This document shows, in pieces, positions 26,049-35,070 of a stretch of 64,000 nt of DNA. Location: NCBI GenBank assembly GCA_964478075.1, contig CAYZGO010000002.1:62001-126000 (forward strand). The letters run 5' to 3'. Below the pieces are notes generated by a model. The model saw only the letters and a list, made by a program, of their open reading frames with translations. It did not search any database and was not told the origin of the DNA. A program made the position numbers and the translations under genes. This DNA is from DAOUEX01 sp034430235 (GTDB lineage: Bacteria; Chloroflexota; Anaerolineae; UBA2200). Position 1 is the first letter of the stretch. Each line of letters begins with the position of its first letter.

Positions 26049-27389
26049 TCACCCCGCTCGTGCCAGAAACTCCTCATACTCAGCAGGCGTGTCAATGTCT
26101 AGAAACATCTCCGCAGATCTCATTTCGACTGCCGTCATCTCCTTCGCAAAGCGCGCTATTACCTCACGTCCGCCCACGTCACCGCGCAGAGTTCTCAGCT
26201 CCGAAAAGAGGCGACGGTCGAACAAGACGGGCGTGCCGCGCTGTCCGTCGTACATGGGTGCAACAATTGGTTTGGTGCTGCCATAATACGCTTGCAGAAT
26301 GCGTTCCAGCGCTCCGCTGGTGAGATAGGGCTGATCCGCCAGAACCAAAAGTGCCGCCTCTGCTGTGCGAGCAATAGCCTCGAGTCCCACCTGTATAGAT
26401 GAGCTGATGCCTGCCTCCCAGGCTTCGTTGAGCGCTGTTCGGCAGTCTGAGGGAATACGCTCAGCGATCTGCGCGGCGGAGTGTCCCAGGACAACTACTA
26501 CCTCGTTCACACTGGTAGCCATCACGACGTTGAGCACGTGCTCGATCATGGTCGTTCCAGCGATGGGCAAGAGCTGTTTGGGGAGGCCGAAGCGCTTTGA
26601 TGCACCTGCCGCCAGGACAATGGCCGAGACACGCCGCCAGCATTCAATAATCGGGTCATCGGTCACGACAGCGCCAATGAGCACCCTATCTAGCAACGAG
26701 TTGCCTTTAATCTGATCAGCGACCTGGCGGGCAGTCGCAAGCGCCGATTCATCGTGCACTTTGTTGATAAGCGGCGTTACACGCGCACAGGCGGGGGCAC
26801 CCTTGAGTGCTCCCTGCTGATGAACGAGCAGGCTGGCAAGCGCTGAGGCGCTGATAGTCTCTCCACATGTCAATCCGGTTAGCTTGGCGACTAACCGGGG
26901 ACGATGAACTACTTCCCCTGTGAGCCTGCGACCAACTGCATCTATCCCTACCACAGGAACGAACAGAGTTGTCTCCAAAGGGACAACTGGTTCGTGTGCG
27001 GCTGGTGCCTTTAGGGACAGACCCCTAGCCCCATCAGCTTCGATGATGACCGCATCGGCCAGGTGCGCAAGCGCTGCAGTCAGGCCAGGCTCAATGCCTT
27101 TCAGTTTATTCTCAGCTTCGAGTCGCTGAGAAGCAAGCGTTACCAGGCTCTTATGACGCAAGGCCTCGGTTGTCAGACGCAGCAATTGCAGCGGGTTGCT
27201 TGCAACAATCAAGGCTTCAGTCTGATCAGGGGAAGGTGGACGTATCATAGTCGTGCTAGTGGTAATGACACGCCAACCTTGGCTGACCAACTCGCGGCCC
27301 AGGCAGTACATGGCCGTGGTCTTGCCCCCGGCGCCAACAAAAGAAATAACCTCGCCCTTGCGAGCCTGCAATGCTTCCCATAAGTGCAT
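26049..27389 (-). CDS. YqeC-MocA fusion: selenium-dependent hydroxylase accessory and molybdopterin cytidylyltransferase-like
   Basis: 446 residues, two fused domains. Residues 1 to ~240: YqeC-type P-loop protein (SFVGAGGKTTAMYCLG; EADGARGLSLKAPAAHEP), the family linked to selenium-dependent molybdenum hydroxylases. Residues ~245-446: MobA/MocA nucleotidyltransferase (VLAAGASKRFGLPKQLLPIAG; LADQPYLT), which attaches CMP to molybdopterin in the MocA branch. In other genomes these are separate genes. The neighbours YgfK and SsnA belong to the same hydroxylase cluster. The hydroxylase itself and YqeB are not in the window. Confidence 0.88.
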   Translation of the reverse strand: MHLWEALQARKGEVISFVGAGGKTTAMYCLGRELVSQGWRVITTSTTMIRPPSPDQTEALIVASNPLQLLRLTTEALRHKSLVTLASQRLEAENKLKGIEPGLTAALAHLADAVIIEADGARGLSLKAPAAHEPVVPLETTLFVPVVGIDAVGRRLTGEVVHRPRLVAKLTGLTCGETISASALASLLVHQQGALKGAPACARVTPLINKVHDESALATARQVADQIKGNSLLDRVLIGAVVTDDPIIECWRRVSAIVLAAGASKRFGLPKQLLPIAGTTMIEHVLNVVMATSVNEVVVVLGHSAAQIAERIPSDCRTALNEAWEAGISSSIQVGLEAIARTAEAALLVLADQPYLTSGALERILQAYYGSTKPIVAPMYDGQRGTPVLFDRRLFSELRTLRGDVGGREVIARFAKEMTAVEMRSAEMFLDIDTPAEYEEFLARAG

Positions 27390-27583
27390 CTCTGGCTCCT
27401 GCTTATTGGCCTATGACAAAGAGACGCTCAAAGCACCCAACAAACCTCAGCGCGGAGCCAAGTGCGCAGAGATGCTTCTACTGCTTCCTGCACAGATTGC
27501 TCAACGTATCTCACCGAATCATAGTATTAGACAGTGAGTTTAACGATTGGCGCAGTACCGTGTGATATGGCGTCTAATCGTTC

Positions 27584-30500
27584 CTATCTATGACCGAAAG
27601 GTAAGAAAGGCAGGGAGGTGGTAACCCCTTTGAGGATCACATACATTTCGGCCGGCGCGACCAGGGAAAACTCTCCTTGAAAGTCTCGTTTCAACTCCAT
27701 CGTCTTGACCCGGAAATCAGAAGGCGAGAGAATCAGGCTCAACCAATCGTTCTGGAACGCCATCTCATCGGCGCCGCTTGCCGCAGAAAGCCGACATTCC
27801 TTCCCGCCTTCGCGCCTCCTCATGGTCCACCCCTTTTTGTCTTTCTCGATGTAGAAGGCGTTGTCATCTTCCGACTTGAAATCGCTTTCGCTAAGAAAGA
27901 GCCTGGGCTTTTCGCGGTAGGGTTTCCCTTTATGGACGCAGAAGGTCGCGCAGTTGCCGCACTCGTTGCAGAAATCATCCACATGGATGATCTGCCGGAC
28001 CTGTTCAACCTGAAATACCTTTTCTGCGGTCACCGCCAGTCTGCCATTTTGGCAGGAGAGTTGAGGCAACATCACATTCACCGGCGAGACAAAGTAGGTA
28101 TAGTTGGAACGGTTGGGGCAGACTTCCACACACTTGTCGCAGAAAGTAGAGCACTGCAAGCATCGGGCTGCCTCGCTGCGCGCCGCATCCTCTGTCAGTG
28201 TTTGCTCAACCAAGTCAAAGCCACTGCGTCGGGCAACCGGGAGCAGCTCCGGCTTGTGCTGCGCCTCTTTTGTGGCTCGAACGCGCTTCACCTGCAAGAT
28301 CTCTCCTTCGGAGAGTATTGCTGGACGGGATGGCAATTGCTCAAAGTTGATCCCCAATTGCGCACAAATGGCTCTGGCCGCTCGCCGGCCATCGGAGCAG
28401 GCTTGAATCACAGTGGCTGGTCCTCGGACTGCGTCACCGCCCGCGTACACGCTGCTTGTGCCCGGCTGTCCGGTTTTGGGATCAACCGCGATGGCCCCAT
28501 TCTCACGCAGAGAGACGGCGCTTGCGTTGAGGAAAGCGATGTCTGGCTTCTGGCCGATAGCCAGGATGATGGAATTTGCCTCAATCTCAAACTCGCTGCC
28601 CTCAATGCAGATTGGCTCTCTTCGTCCGTCCGCGCCGGGTTCGCCTAACCTGTTCTGCACACACTCTAACTCAGCTACCCGTCCACTCTTCAAGATGACC
28701 CTGGTGGGAGAAGCGAGTTCTACTAGGGTGTTGCCTTCCGCAAGAAGCGCCTCTTTCTCTTCGTCTGTGGCCGGCATCTCGTGTTCTGTTCGCCGGTACA
28801 CGACCGTCGCGGGTTTGCCCGTGATCCGTTGGGCCGTCCGGGCAGCATCGATCGCCGTATTCCCGCCACCAATCACCAGCACCTTGGAGCCCAGGTCCAA
28901 CCTCTCCCCTCGCGCTGTGCGTTCCAGCACATCGAGGGCTGCAAATACACCTGGGGCCTCTACCCCTTCAATGTTCAGTCGGGCGTCCTTTGGAAAACCA
29001 CAAGCGATGTAAACGGCACTAAAGCCTTGTCTCAACAATTGCTCTGGCGGCGTGGTGATAGGATGGGAGAGTTTGATCTTGACGCCCATCCCCATGATCC
29101 GAGTAATGTCCTTCTGGACAATGTCCGGGGGTAGCCGAAAAGCGGGGGCAATCATCAACATGCCGCCCGGTTTGGCTTTGGCCTCGTAAATGGTCACCTG
29201 AACGTTGTTCAAGGCAAGGAAATAAGCCGCCGCCAACCCAGAGGGCCCACTGCCGATGACAGCTACTTTGCGGTCGTTCTTTTCTTTTGCCGGTATCGTG
29301 ACGCGCCCCTTTTCAGAGGCGACCCGCTTGAGTGTCCGGATGGCTACCGGCTCGTCATAGTTGTTCCGCGTACAGCGGGCTTGGCAAAGGTGCGTGCAAA
29401 GGTAGCCGGTCACGGCCGGCAGGGGATTGCGGGCAAGTATGACCTCCAGCGCCCGGTCGAATTCTCCCTGGGCAATCAGCCAGGCGTATTCAGGCACATC
29501 CTGACATATCGCGCACTGTTCCATGCAAGGAGCGGTGACGCAGTCAAATAGCTCAAGCCCAGATTCAACTTTGGCCGGTCCATAAGGATGATAACTCTTC
29601 TTGTAGCGCGGATCATGTAGTGCTTCGCCCGCCGCCCTTTCCAAGTTAGCCAGTTTGTCTCGGGCAAGTTCCTCCAGGGTGGTCACGCCCCGGTCACGCA
29701 TGGCTTGTTCCAGGTTCTCCAGGTACTGAAGGATCCTGGAGTAGCCGCCCGGCTTAAGCAGATCAGTGGCGGCTGTGACCGGACAGGCGCCGGCCGCCAG
29801 GATGGTGGTCACGTTGAGCGCGTCTGCCCCCGCCGAGTACGAGACATTCAAGTCGCCTTTGAGCTCCTGGGCCAGTCTGTGGAACAGGTTGATGGTGATG
29901 GGATAGAGGGCGCGTCCCGACATGTACATTTCGTCGCCAGCTAGATTCCCTTTGTGATTCGCCATCGCCAGTGTGTTGCTCAACTTGACCCCAGAGGTCA
30001 AGTTGAGCTTGGCAGCCACCTGCTTGAGCGTCTTGATCAATTGCACTGCCCGGTCGTATTGCAAATCATGATCAAACACAGCGTCGGGGATCTGAATCTC
30101 GCGGAAACCAAGATCATCATGGAGAATGCGCAACACCATTTCTTTGCCTAGCAGGGTAGGATTCAGTTTAACTGTGGTGTGCAGCCCTCTTTCCTCTAGC
30201 AGGTAGCGGACAATCCGTTCGATTTCGTCCGGTGGGCAGCCGTGCATGGTAGAAAGGGTAACGCTATTCGTAAGTCGAGGCGGAATCTCGATGTCAGCAA
30301 ACCGGGGGAACTGCGCCCGCAGGGTCGCCCGGATTTCAGCGATCTCCTCAGATGCGTCAACCATCTGATCCATGAAACGGGTCATCGGTAAGCTCTGTAT
30401 CCCGTCCAAGTTATAGCCAACGCTCATATTGAAGATGGTTCCGAGGGGGGCCTCACCTTCAAAGCCGAGCAGCCGGTGCAGGATGTGGATCAATACCCAC

Positions 30501-30883
30501 GCTTTGATGTACTCGTTGGCGGACTGATCCAGTTTGAGTTCCTGCGACCACTCGACATTGTAGCCCTCATCCTCCATGTCAATGCACGGACGAGGGATTT
30601 CTAGCTCATCCAGAATCTGAACGGTCTTGAGTTCGATAAAGCGGCCACCAGAGAGCCAGGCGCAGATGATGTTCTGGGTCAGTTGAGTGTGCGGTCCCGC
30701 CGCCGGCCCGATAGGAGTAGCCAGGTAATGTCCAAACATGTCCTTGATGGCGTAAGGGCTATCTTTCTTAGGTGTATAGAACAGAGAGCGAGGAATCCCA
30801 AAGATGGACTGAGTTTCCTCAAACTCTTTCAGAACCCACTTGAGCAGAACGTCAAAAGGTTGGACTCGCATTGTGCCAGACAT
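27584..30883 (-). CDS. ygfK: YgfK-type 'putative selenate reductase' subunit (DHOD-like/GltD-like flavoprotein)
   Basis: 1,099 residues from the ATG at 30883 (MSGTMRVQPF), with AGGAG five bases upstream. Order: an N-terminal dihydroorotate-dehydrogenase-like FMN barrel of about 450 residues, a Cys-rich bridge (CMEQCAICQ; CTHLCQARC) of the GltD/DPYD type, FAD and NADPH domains (VIGSGPSGLAAAYFL; VLVIGGGNTAID), and a C-terminal ferredoxin-like part with CSTFCDKCVEVCP and CNECGNCATFC. The product is annotated as selenate reductase subunit YgfK but probably passes electrons for purine or xanthine-type hydroxylases. Its partners SsnA and YqeC-MocA flank it. The DHOD-like pseudogene lies just upstream. 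Confidence 0.88.
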   Translation of the reverse strand: MSGTMRVQPFDVLLKWVLKEFEETQSIFGIPRSLFYTPKKDSPYAIKDMFGHYLATPIGPAAGPHTQLTQNIICAWLSGGRFIELKTVQILDELEIPRPCIDMEDEGYNVEWSQELKLDQSANEYIKAWVLIHILHRLLGFEGEAPLGTIFNMSVGYNLDGIQSLPMTRFMDQMVDASEEIAEIRATLRAQFPRFADIEIPPRLTNSVTLSTMHGCPPDEIERIVRYLLEERGLHTTVKLNPTLLGKEMVLRILHDDLGFREIQIPDAVFDHDLQYDRAVQLIKTLKQVAAKLNLTSGVKLSNTLAMANHKGNLAGDEMYMSGRALYPITINLFHRLAQELKGDLNVSYSAGADALNVTTILAAGACPVTAATDLLKPGGYSRILQYLENLEQAMRDRGVTTLEELARDKLANLERAAGEALHDPRYKKSYHPYGPAKVESGLELFDCVTAPCMEQCAICQDVPEYAWLIAQGEFDRALEVILARNPLPAVTGYLCTHLCQARCTRNNYDEPVAIRTLKRVASEKGRVTIPAKEKNDRKVAVIGSGPSGLAAAYFLALNNVQVTIYEAKAKPGGMLMIAPAFRLPPDIVQKDITRIMGMGVKIKLSHPITTPPEQLLRQGFSAVYIACGFPKDARLNIEGVEAPGVFAALDVLERTARGERLDLGSKVLVIGGGNTAIDAARTAQRITGKPATVVYRRTEHEMPATDEEKEALLAEGNTLVELASPTRVILKSGRVAELECVQNRLGEPGADGRREPICIEGSEFEIEANSIILAIGQKPDIAFLNASAVSLRENGAIAVDPKTGQPGTSSVYAGGDAVRGPATVIQACSDGRRAARAICAQLGINFEQLPSRPAILSEGEILQVKRVRATKEAQHKPELLPVARRSGFDLVEQTLTEDAARSEAARCLQCSTFCDKCVEVCPNRSNYTYFVSPVNVMLPQLSCQNGRLAVTAEKVFQVEQVRQIIHVDDFCNECGNCATFCVHKGKPYREKPRLFLSESDFKSEDDNAFYIEKDKKGWTMRRREGGKECRLSAASGADEMAFQNDWLSLILSPSDFRVKTMELKRDFQGEFSLVAPAEMYVILKGVTTSLPFLPFGHR

Positions 30884-30899
30884 ATTTTCTCCTATCCAG

Positions 30900-31258
30900 A
30901 TGGGAATATGCGGACAAGGCCTTGATGAGCAACAGCCCGTCGGCACCTGCCTCCTGCACGGCCTGAGCAGCCGCTATCACTTCCCTGCCCAGGCAACCCC
31001 GTCTCCTTGGCATCCGCTGCTCTGGGGGCAACTCGGACCACAACTCGGTGTTCGGAAAGCCACCACGAACCTCTGCCATGTTTGCTATAGCGACCTCCGC
31101 AGCGTGAACAGGAACCGTTTGGGACACCAGGCCACCAGCTCCCCCCTGGCACAAGCGACCATCACTTCCCCGTTTCGCACAGGCGGCCCAGCCGCAGGCA
31201 GCACAGGATTGCGAAACGCCATACGACAAACCTCCACCTTTAGATCAGCTACTCTTGT
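30900..31258 (-). pseudogene. Broken dihydroorotate-dehydrogenase-like gene
   Basis: Three frames hold pieces of a DHOD/PreA-like protein. A first piece reads FRNPVLPAAGPPVRNGEVM. After a one-base deletion beside a G6 run the next frame reads GGAGGLVSQTVPVHAAEVA and NTELWSELPPEQ. After an internal deletion of around 100 codons comes REVIAAAQAVQEAGADGLLLI. The 3' part is missing, replaced by the ygfK start. The deletions show it is dead, whatever the base-call quality. It was probably a partner of the hydroxylase cluster. Confidence 0.8.
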
Positions 31259-31520
31259 CCCTCCTGGAAGCCACGTCCTCATCAACCTGCACGACTGCAC
31301 TGGCAATTGCCCAACTAACGAGTCCCCAGGTTCCTCCACAAAGTACAATCCCTAGCACAATATTCCGCAGCGACAGGTTGTCCTCCCGCCACAGGCCCAC
31401 AAGCGTCAGCACGATCGCCAGCACAGCAAAACAGGTGCCAACAATGATTGGCCCACCTGGGCGACTGTGTCTCGTCTTGGGTTGTTCCACTAGGTCTTGC
31501 TGTTCACCGTGATAATCCAT
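31245..31520 (-). CDS. Small two-span membrane protein
   Basis: 91 residues from the ATG at 31520; the frame is open to 31625 but overlaps the ssnA end and looks less coding. Two hydrophobic segments (about residues 25-47 and 55-77) are separated by a short polar loop, with a charged C-terminus (DEDVASRRDK). It is a two-helix inner-membrane protein with no recognised family. It lies 40 bases downstream of ssnA. Confidence 0.5.
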   Translation of the reverse strand: MDYHGEQQDLVEQPKTRHSRPGGPIIVGTCFAVLAIVLTLVGLWREDNLSLRNIVLGIVLCGGTWGLVSWAIASAVVQVDEDVASRRDKSS

Positions 31521-31560
31521 TGCTTCACATCCGATCTTTGCTATCGCCTCTACGATGGCT

Positions 31561-32886
31561 CTATAGTCGCATCCAAACCTTGGCGGCCAGCTCCCTTGCC
31601 TTGGCGCAGATTTCCTCTTCATCAAGCGTCTTCAACTCGCGGTTGTGCATTAGGACCTTCCCGGCCACAATCGTCGTGCTCACGTGAGAGCCATCCATAC
31701 CGAATATGATGTGCCAGGGCAGATTGGCCACCGTCAGCGGAGTCGGCGGAATGTAGTCCAGGAACACCACGTCGGCATAAGCTCCCGGCGTGAGTTCCCC
31801 TAATGGCCGAGGGAAGAACAATCTGGCCGTTTGCGCATTGTTCCGCACTGCCATCGTCAACACCTGGTCAGCACCTAGAACGCGTGGGTCTTCTTGGCAC
31901 AGCTTGTGCAAGAGATAGGTGGTTTTCATCTCCCTGAACATGTTGTTGGAGAAACCATCGTTGCCCAGGCCTACCTCAATGGAATTATCCAACATCTTGG
32001 GCACATCGGCCGCACCAACTGCGTTGTTCATGTTGGAGCGTGGGTTGTGCACCACTCGCGTCCCAGTTTTCCGCAGCATGTCAATCTCGTGAGCATCTAC
32101 GTGCACACAGTGCGCAGCGATGGTTCTGGGGCCCAAGATGTTACGCTTAGCCAATCGCTCCACCACACGCAGGCCGTACTTCTTCAACGAATCCCGCACA
32201 TCAGCCATATCTTCTGCGATGTGGATGTGGAAGCCGACGTCGAGGCTGCGGGCCATATCTACGGCACGGGCTAGCGTCTCGTCGGATAGAGTCAGCGAGG
32301 CATGAAGTCCAAACGTGGCTGCAAGCAACCCTTCCTTGTCCATCACCTGGGCGATGAAACGTGCGTTCTCATCCAGGCCAGCCTGTGTCACTTCCGGTCC
32401 ATCGCGATCCGAGACCTCGTAGCAAAGACAACACCTCACTCCGGCTTGAGTTACTGCCTCCGCGATTACGTCGAGCGAATTCTTGATAGCACATGGCGAC
32501 GCATGGTGGTCAAAGAGTGTAGTCGTCCCATTGCGGATGGCGTCAATCAAGCAGACCAAAGCACTGTACCGGATGTCATCGAAGCCGAGAGCCTTGTCCA
32601 GTCGCCACCAAAGACGCTCCAGTATTTGTACAAAGTTCGCCGGTGCTTCTTGCCGGAGACTCATGCCCCTGGCAAACAGACCATAGAAATGTGTGTGCGC
32701 GCAGATTAAGCCGGGCATAACTAACTTGCCGCCAGCATTGAGTTCCTCTTCACCTGGATACCTGACCCGCAAGTCAGAGGTAGTGGAGACGTCGGAAATC
32801 AGGCCGTCTTGAATGCGCATTGCACCGTCGCGTATAATCCGATTATTCGCTCCAAATGTCAACAAGGTTCCATTGACGACTAGCAT
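31561..32886 (-). CDS. ssnA: SsnA-type amidohydrolase
   Basis: 441 residues. Amidohydrolase superfamily: HxH at His64 and His66 (AHTHFYG), the FHIHIAED strand, HCVHVD, and GLGNDGFSNN with the metal Asp. SsnA is the hydrolase of the ygfK/xdhD cluster, probably acting on a guanine-like or other purine ring deamination step. Exact substrate is not known. Its stop overlaps the neighbouring small gene region, and it starts within the 3' end of the beta-lactamase-fold gene (32880-33815), so the two are coupled. Confidence 0.88.
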   Translation of the reverse strand: MLVVNGTLLTFGANNRIIRDGAMRIQDGLISDVSTTSDLRVRYPGEEELNAGGKLVMPGLICAHTHFYGLFARGMSLRQEAPANFVQILERLWWRLDKALGFDDIRYSALVCLIDAIRNGTTTLFDHHASPCAIKNSLDVIAEAVTQAGVRCCLCYEVSDRDGPEVTQAGLDENARFIAQVMDKEGLLAATFGLHASLTLSDETLARAVDMARSLDVGFHIHIAEDMADVRDSLKKYGLRVVERLAKRNILGPRTIAAHCVHVDAHEIDMLRKTGTRVVHNPRSNMNNAVGAADVPKMLDNSIEVGLGNDGFSNNMFREMKTTYLLHKLCQEDPRVLGADQVLTMAVRNNAQTARLFFPRPLGELTPGAYADVVFLDYIPPTPLTVANLPWHIIFGMDGSHVSTTIVAGKVLMHNRELKTLDEEEICAKARELAAKVWMRL

Positions 32887-33815
32887 CCCTCACCTCCCTT
32901 TACAGTGCACCACAGAAGTCGGTTGTCCTTGATTTGGTACGTGATCGCACCACTGTTGCTCAGATGGCTCAGGAACGAATGGATCGTAGGATACCAGAAG
33001 TAGAATTGTTTGATGTTGCGTATTTCGATTCCATAGTGCCTGCAGACAGCCTTTAGTATTTCGCCGACGTCGGCACTATTCTCCGCGAGGTATCCCTTGA
33101 TAAAATCCAAAGTTCTCTTCGCTCGATCAATGTTACGCTCAATAAGAGCAGAGATGTCGCGTTCGATCCCGCCATGCCCCAAGACGTAGTAAGCGCAGGA
33201 GTAGTGTCGAAGCTTCTCCAGGCTCTCCATCCGCTTGGTAACACTGTAGGCGTAGGAAATGGCTGAATTGGCCAGTTCTGCTTCTCCGGCCAGGATGTCT
33301 CCAATGAAGAAAACATCGCTCACGATGTAGCCAGTGTGGGTGCCAGTGTGGCCAGGCAAAGGTACGACCTGCATCGTCACTCCGGCGATCTCGATCTCGC
33401 CCTCAGTCACTATCGCATCAACGGCACAGGGCTGAGGGGCGAAGCGGGGAAGGCGCAACTTGGCGATGGGATCGGCACCGCCAAACGTGCACAGCGCACC
33501 CCACACTGGATACTGTAACACTATCGAGTCATATAGAGGAGCGTACACTTTGGCACCGGTGTGCTTGACGAGATAGGCATTACCGCCTACGTGATCGCCG
33601 TGGCAGTGCGTATTAAAGATGGCTGCCAGGCTAAGACCTCGTTCCTCCAGAATTTGCAGGAGCCGTCGGCCAGAACGCTGCCCAACGCCCGTATCAATCA
33701 GGAGCGCTCGCTGGCCTGCGCCGACAATTAGACCGACGTTGCTTGCTCCAGGCAGATAGTAGACGTTGTTAGAGATGTGTTGTAGATGCAATACCTCATC
33801 CCCTTCGTCGAGCAT
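32880..33815 (-). CDS. Metallo-beta-lactamase-fold hydrolase
   Basis: 311 residues from the ATG at 33815 (MLDEGDEV); the frame to 33965 runs through the promoter and is rejected. Metal site HCHGDH at 70-75 (THCHGDH), PGHTGTHTGY, GDILAG and GHGG are all present. The family includes glyoxalases, sulfur dioxygenases and lactonases; the substrate is unclear. It overlaps the start of ssnA by 7 bases and is driven from the promoter at 33829-33857. Confidence 0.85.
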   Translation of the reverse strand: MLDEGDEVLHLQHISNNVYYLPGASNVGLIVGAGQRALLIDTGVGQRSGRRLLQILEERGLSLAAIFNTHCHGDHVGGNAYLVKHTGAKVYAPLYDSIVLQYPVWGALCTFGGADPIAKLRLPRFAPQPCAVDAIVTEGEIEIAGVTMQVVPLPGHTGTHTGYIVSDVFFIGDILAGEAELANSAISYAYSVTKRMESLEKLRHYSCAYYVLGHGGIERDISALIERNIDRAKRTLDFIKGYLAENSADVGEILKAVCRHYGIEIRNIKQFYFWYPTIHSFLSHLSNSGAITYQIKDNRLLWCTVKGGEGC

Positions 33816-33828
33816 TGTCCCTGTCGAA

Positions 33829-33857
33829 ATTATACAAGACGGCAAACAGAAAAGCAA
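33829..33857 (-). promoter_or_regulatory. Sigma-70 promoter of the beta-lactamase-fold / ssnA / ygfK operon
   Basis: On the minus strand: TTGCTT (33852-33857), a 17-base spacer and TATAAT (33829-33834). The start codon is only 14 bases past the -10, so the leader is very short. Confidence 0.8.
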
Positions 33858-33886
33858 GAGTTTATGCAAACAGACACCCGATTGCC

Positions 33887-33915
33887 TTGCCTTTTCCCGC
33901 GAAGGGTGATATACT
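33887..33915 (+). promoter_or_regulatory. Sigma-70 promoter of the PIG-L deacetylase gene
   Basis: TTGCCT (33887-33892), a 17-base spacer and TATACT (33910-33915), divergent from the promoter at 33829. The start codon at 33951 is 35 bases further. Confidence 0.7.
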
Positions 33916-33950
33916 GGTAAGCGTCCAATGCCTGTGGTTGAGACTCGAAC

Positions 33951-34739
33951 ATGCGCAACCCCCAAATGAGGCCGGTCTACTTATCCCCGCATCTGGACGA
34001 TGCGGCTCTCTCCTGTGGCGGCCTCATCCGCCAGCAGGTGCGGCACGGTATCAGGCCATTGGTCATCACCTGTTGTGCTGGTGTGCCTGACTATCATGCA
34101 CTCTCCCCATTTGCAGTAGAGCAGCATCACCGCTGGGGACAGCCGATGGACTCAGTTGAGCGACGACGTTGTGAAGATGCAGCAGCCATGATTTACTTGG
34201 GAGCCGAGTACCAGCATTGGAGTTATCTGGATTGCATCTATCGTCGCCATCGAGACAGCAGCGAATTCTTCTATGCCAGCGAAGCAGCTTTGTTTAGTGA
34301 AGTGCGGAGCGAAGAGCACAACTTGATTAACGAGTTGGCAATGCGGTTGGCCACATTCTTGCCAGCAGATGTGACGCTCATCTACGCACCCCTGGCTGTC
34401 GGCCATCACGTAGATCACCAACTCGTATTCCAGGCAGCGCTCAAGTTGCGCAGTGGTGGATTCCAAGTGCAGTTCTACGAGGACTATCCTTACGCAGAGG
34501 ACGGTCAGAAGCTCATCTTGGCCCTTCAACAGTGGGCTTCTCCCCCCTTGCCCACTGTCCAGATACTGAGCGGCGAGGAACTGGAGGCCAAGATCGCCGC
34601 GATTCGCCTTTACCGCTCACAGTTCGGCGTCTTATTTGGCGGCGAGTCGTTTGTGGCAACGCGGATCAAATCATACGCGCTGACAGCTGGCGCTGATCGC
34701 GGCTACGGAGAGAGATACTGGGAAGGGGGCATATGTTGA
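33951..34739 (+). CDS. PIG-L (LmbE) family deacetylase
   Basis: 262 residues; an alternative ATG is at 33966. The zinc site HLDD at 14-17 (SPHLDDAALSCGG) and the later GHHVDH supply the family's metal ligands. PIG-L enzymes remove N-acetyl groups from GlcNAc-type substrates in thiol, glycolipid or antibiotic synthesis. No pathway neighbour identifies the substrate. Good start support is lacking. Confidence 0.85.
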   Translation: MRNPQMRPVYLSPHLDDAALSCGGLIRQQVRHGIRPLVITCCAGVPDYHALSPFAVEQHHRWGQPMDSVERRRCEDAAAMIYLGAEYQHWSYLDCIYRRHRDSSEFFYASEAALFSEVRSEEHNLINELAMRLATFLPADVTLIYAPLAVGHHVDHQLVFQAALKLRSGGFQVQFYEDYPYAEDGQKLILALQQWASPPLPTVQILSGEELEAKIAAIRLYRSQFGVLFGGESFVATRIKSYALTAGADRGYGERYWEGGIC

Positions 34740-35070
34740 TTTGCGGCTGCGTTATCTACTGCTTCGTGCATCAACCGTTCGTCCTCGCGTAGCATCTTCC
34801 CCGTCAGGGTGCCTCCTTTGTCTCTCGACACCTTTGTCACGTCTGACAAAGACGTGGAAGACGAGAGGTCGCCCCCCTGCGGGGCCCTTCGGCGGCGTCG
34901 CTCGCCCTGTCTCAGGACGACAGGACTGAGGCGACGAACGGCGCTTGACGGGATTGCTAAACCTCGCTGGTCGGATTATCGTCCCGTCGAGCGGGATGAA
35001 CGATACGAAGACGGGTGCTTGAGCTTAGCGCTTGACGCAGTACCCTGTAAATACCAAGGAAAGATGTGTG
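34740..35070. other. Intergenic gap with GC-rich repeat blocks
   Basis: No gene is seen. It contains a GACTGAGGCGACGAAC block at about 34924-34939 that recurs almost exactly near 1573-1588 (GACTGAGGCGACAAAC), a CTCTCGACACCTTTGTCACGTCTGACAAAGACGTGG stem-loop near 34818-34853 (only partly paired) and alternating G- and C-rich runs. It probably belongs to the same dispersed element type as 4100-4540. Confidence 0.5.

Noticed and set aside
27677..28648. 323-codon plus-strand frame opposite ygfK
   Set aside because: Shadow of the ygfK reading frame.
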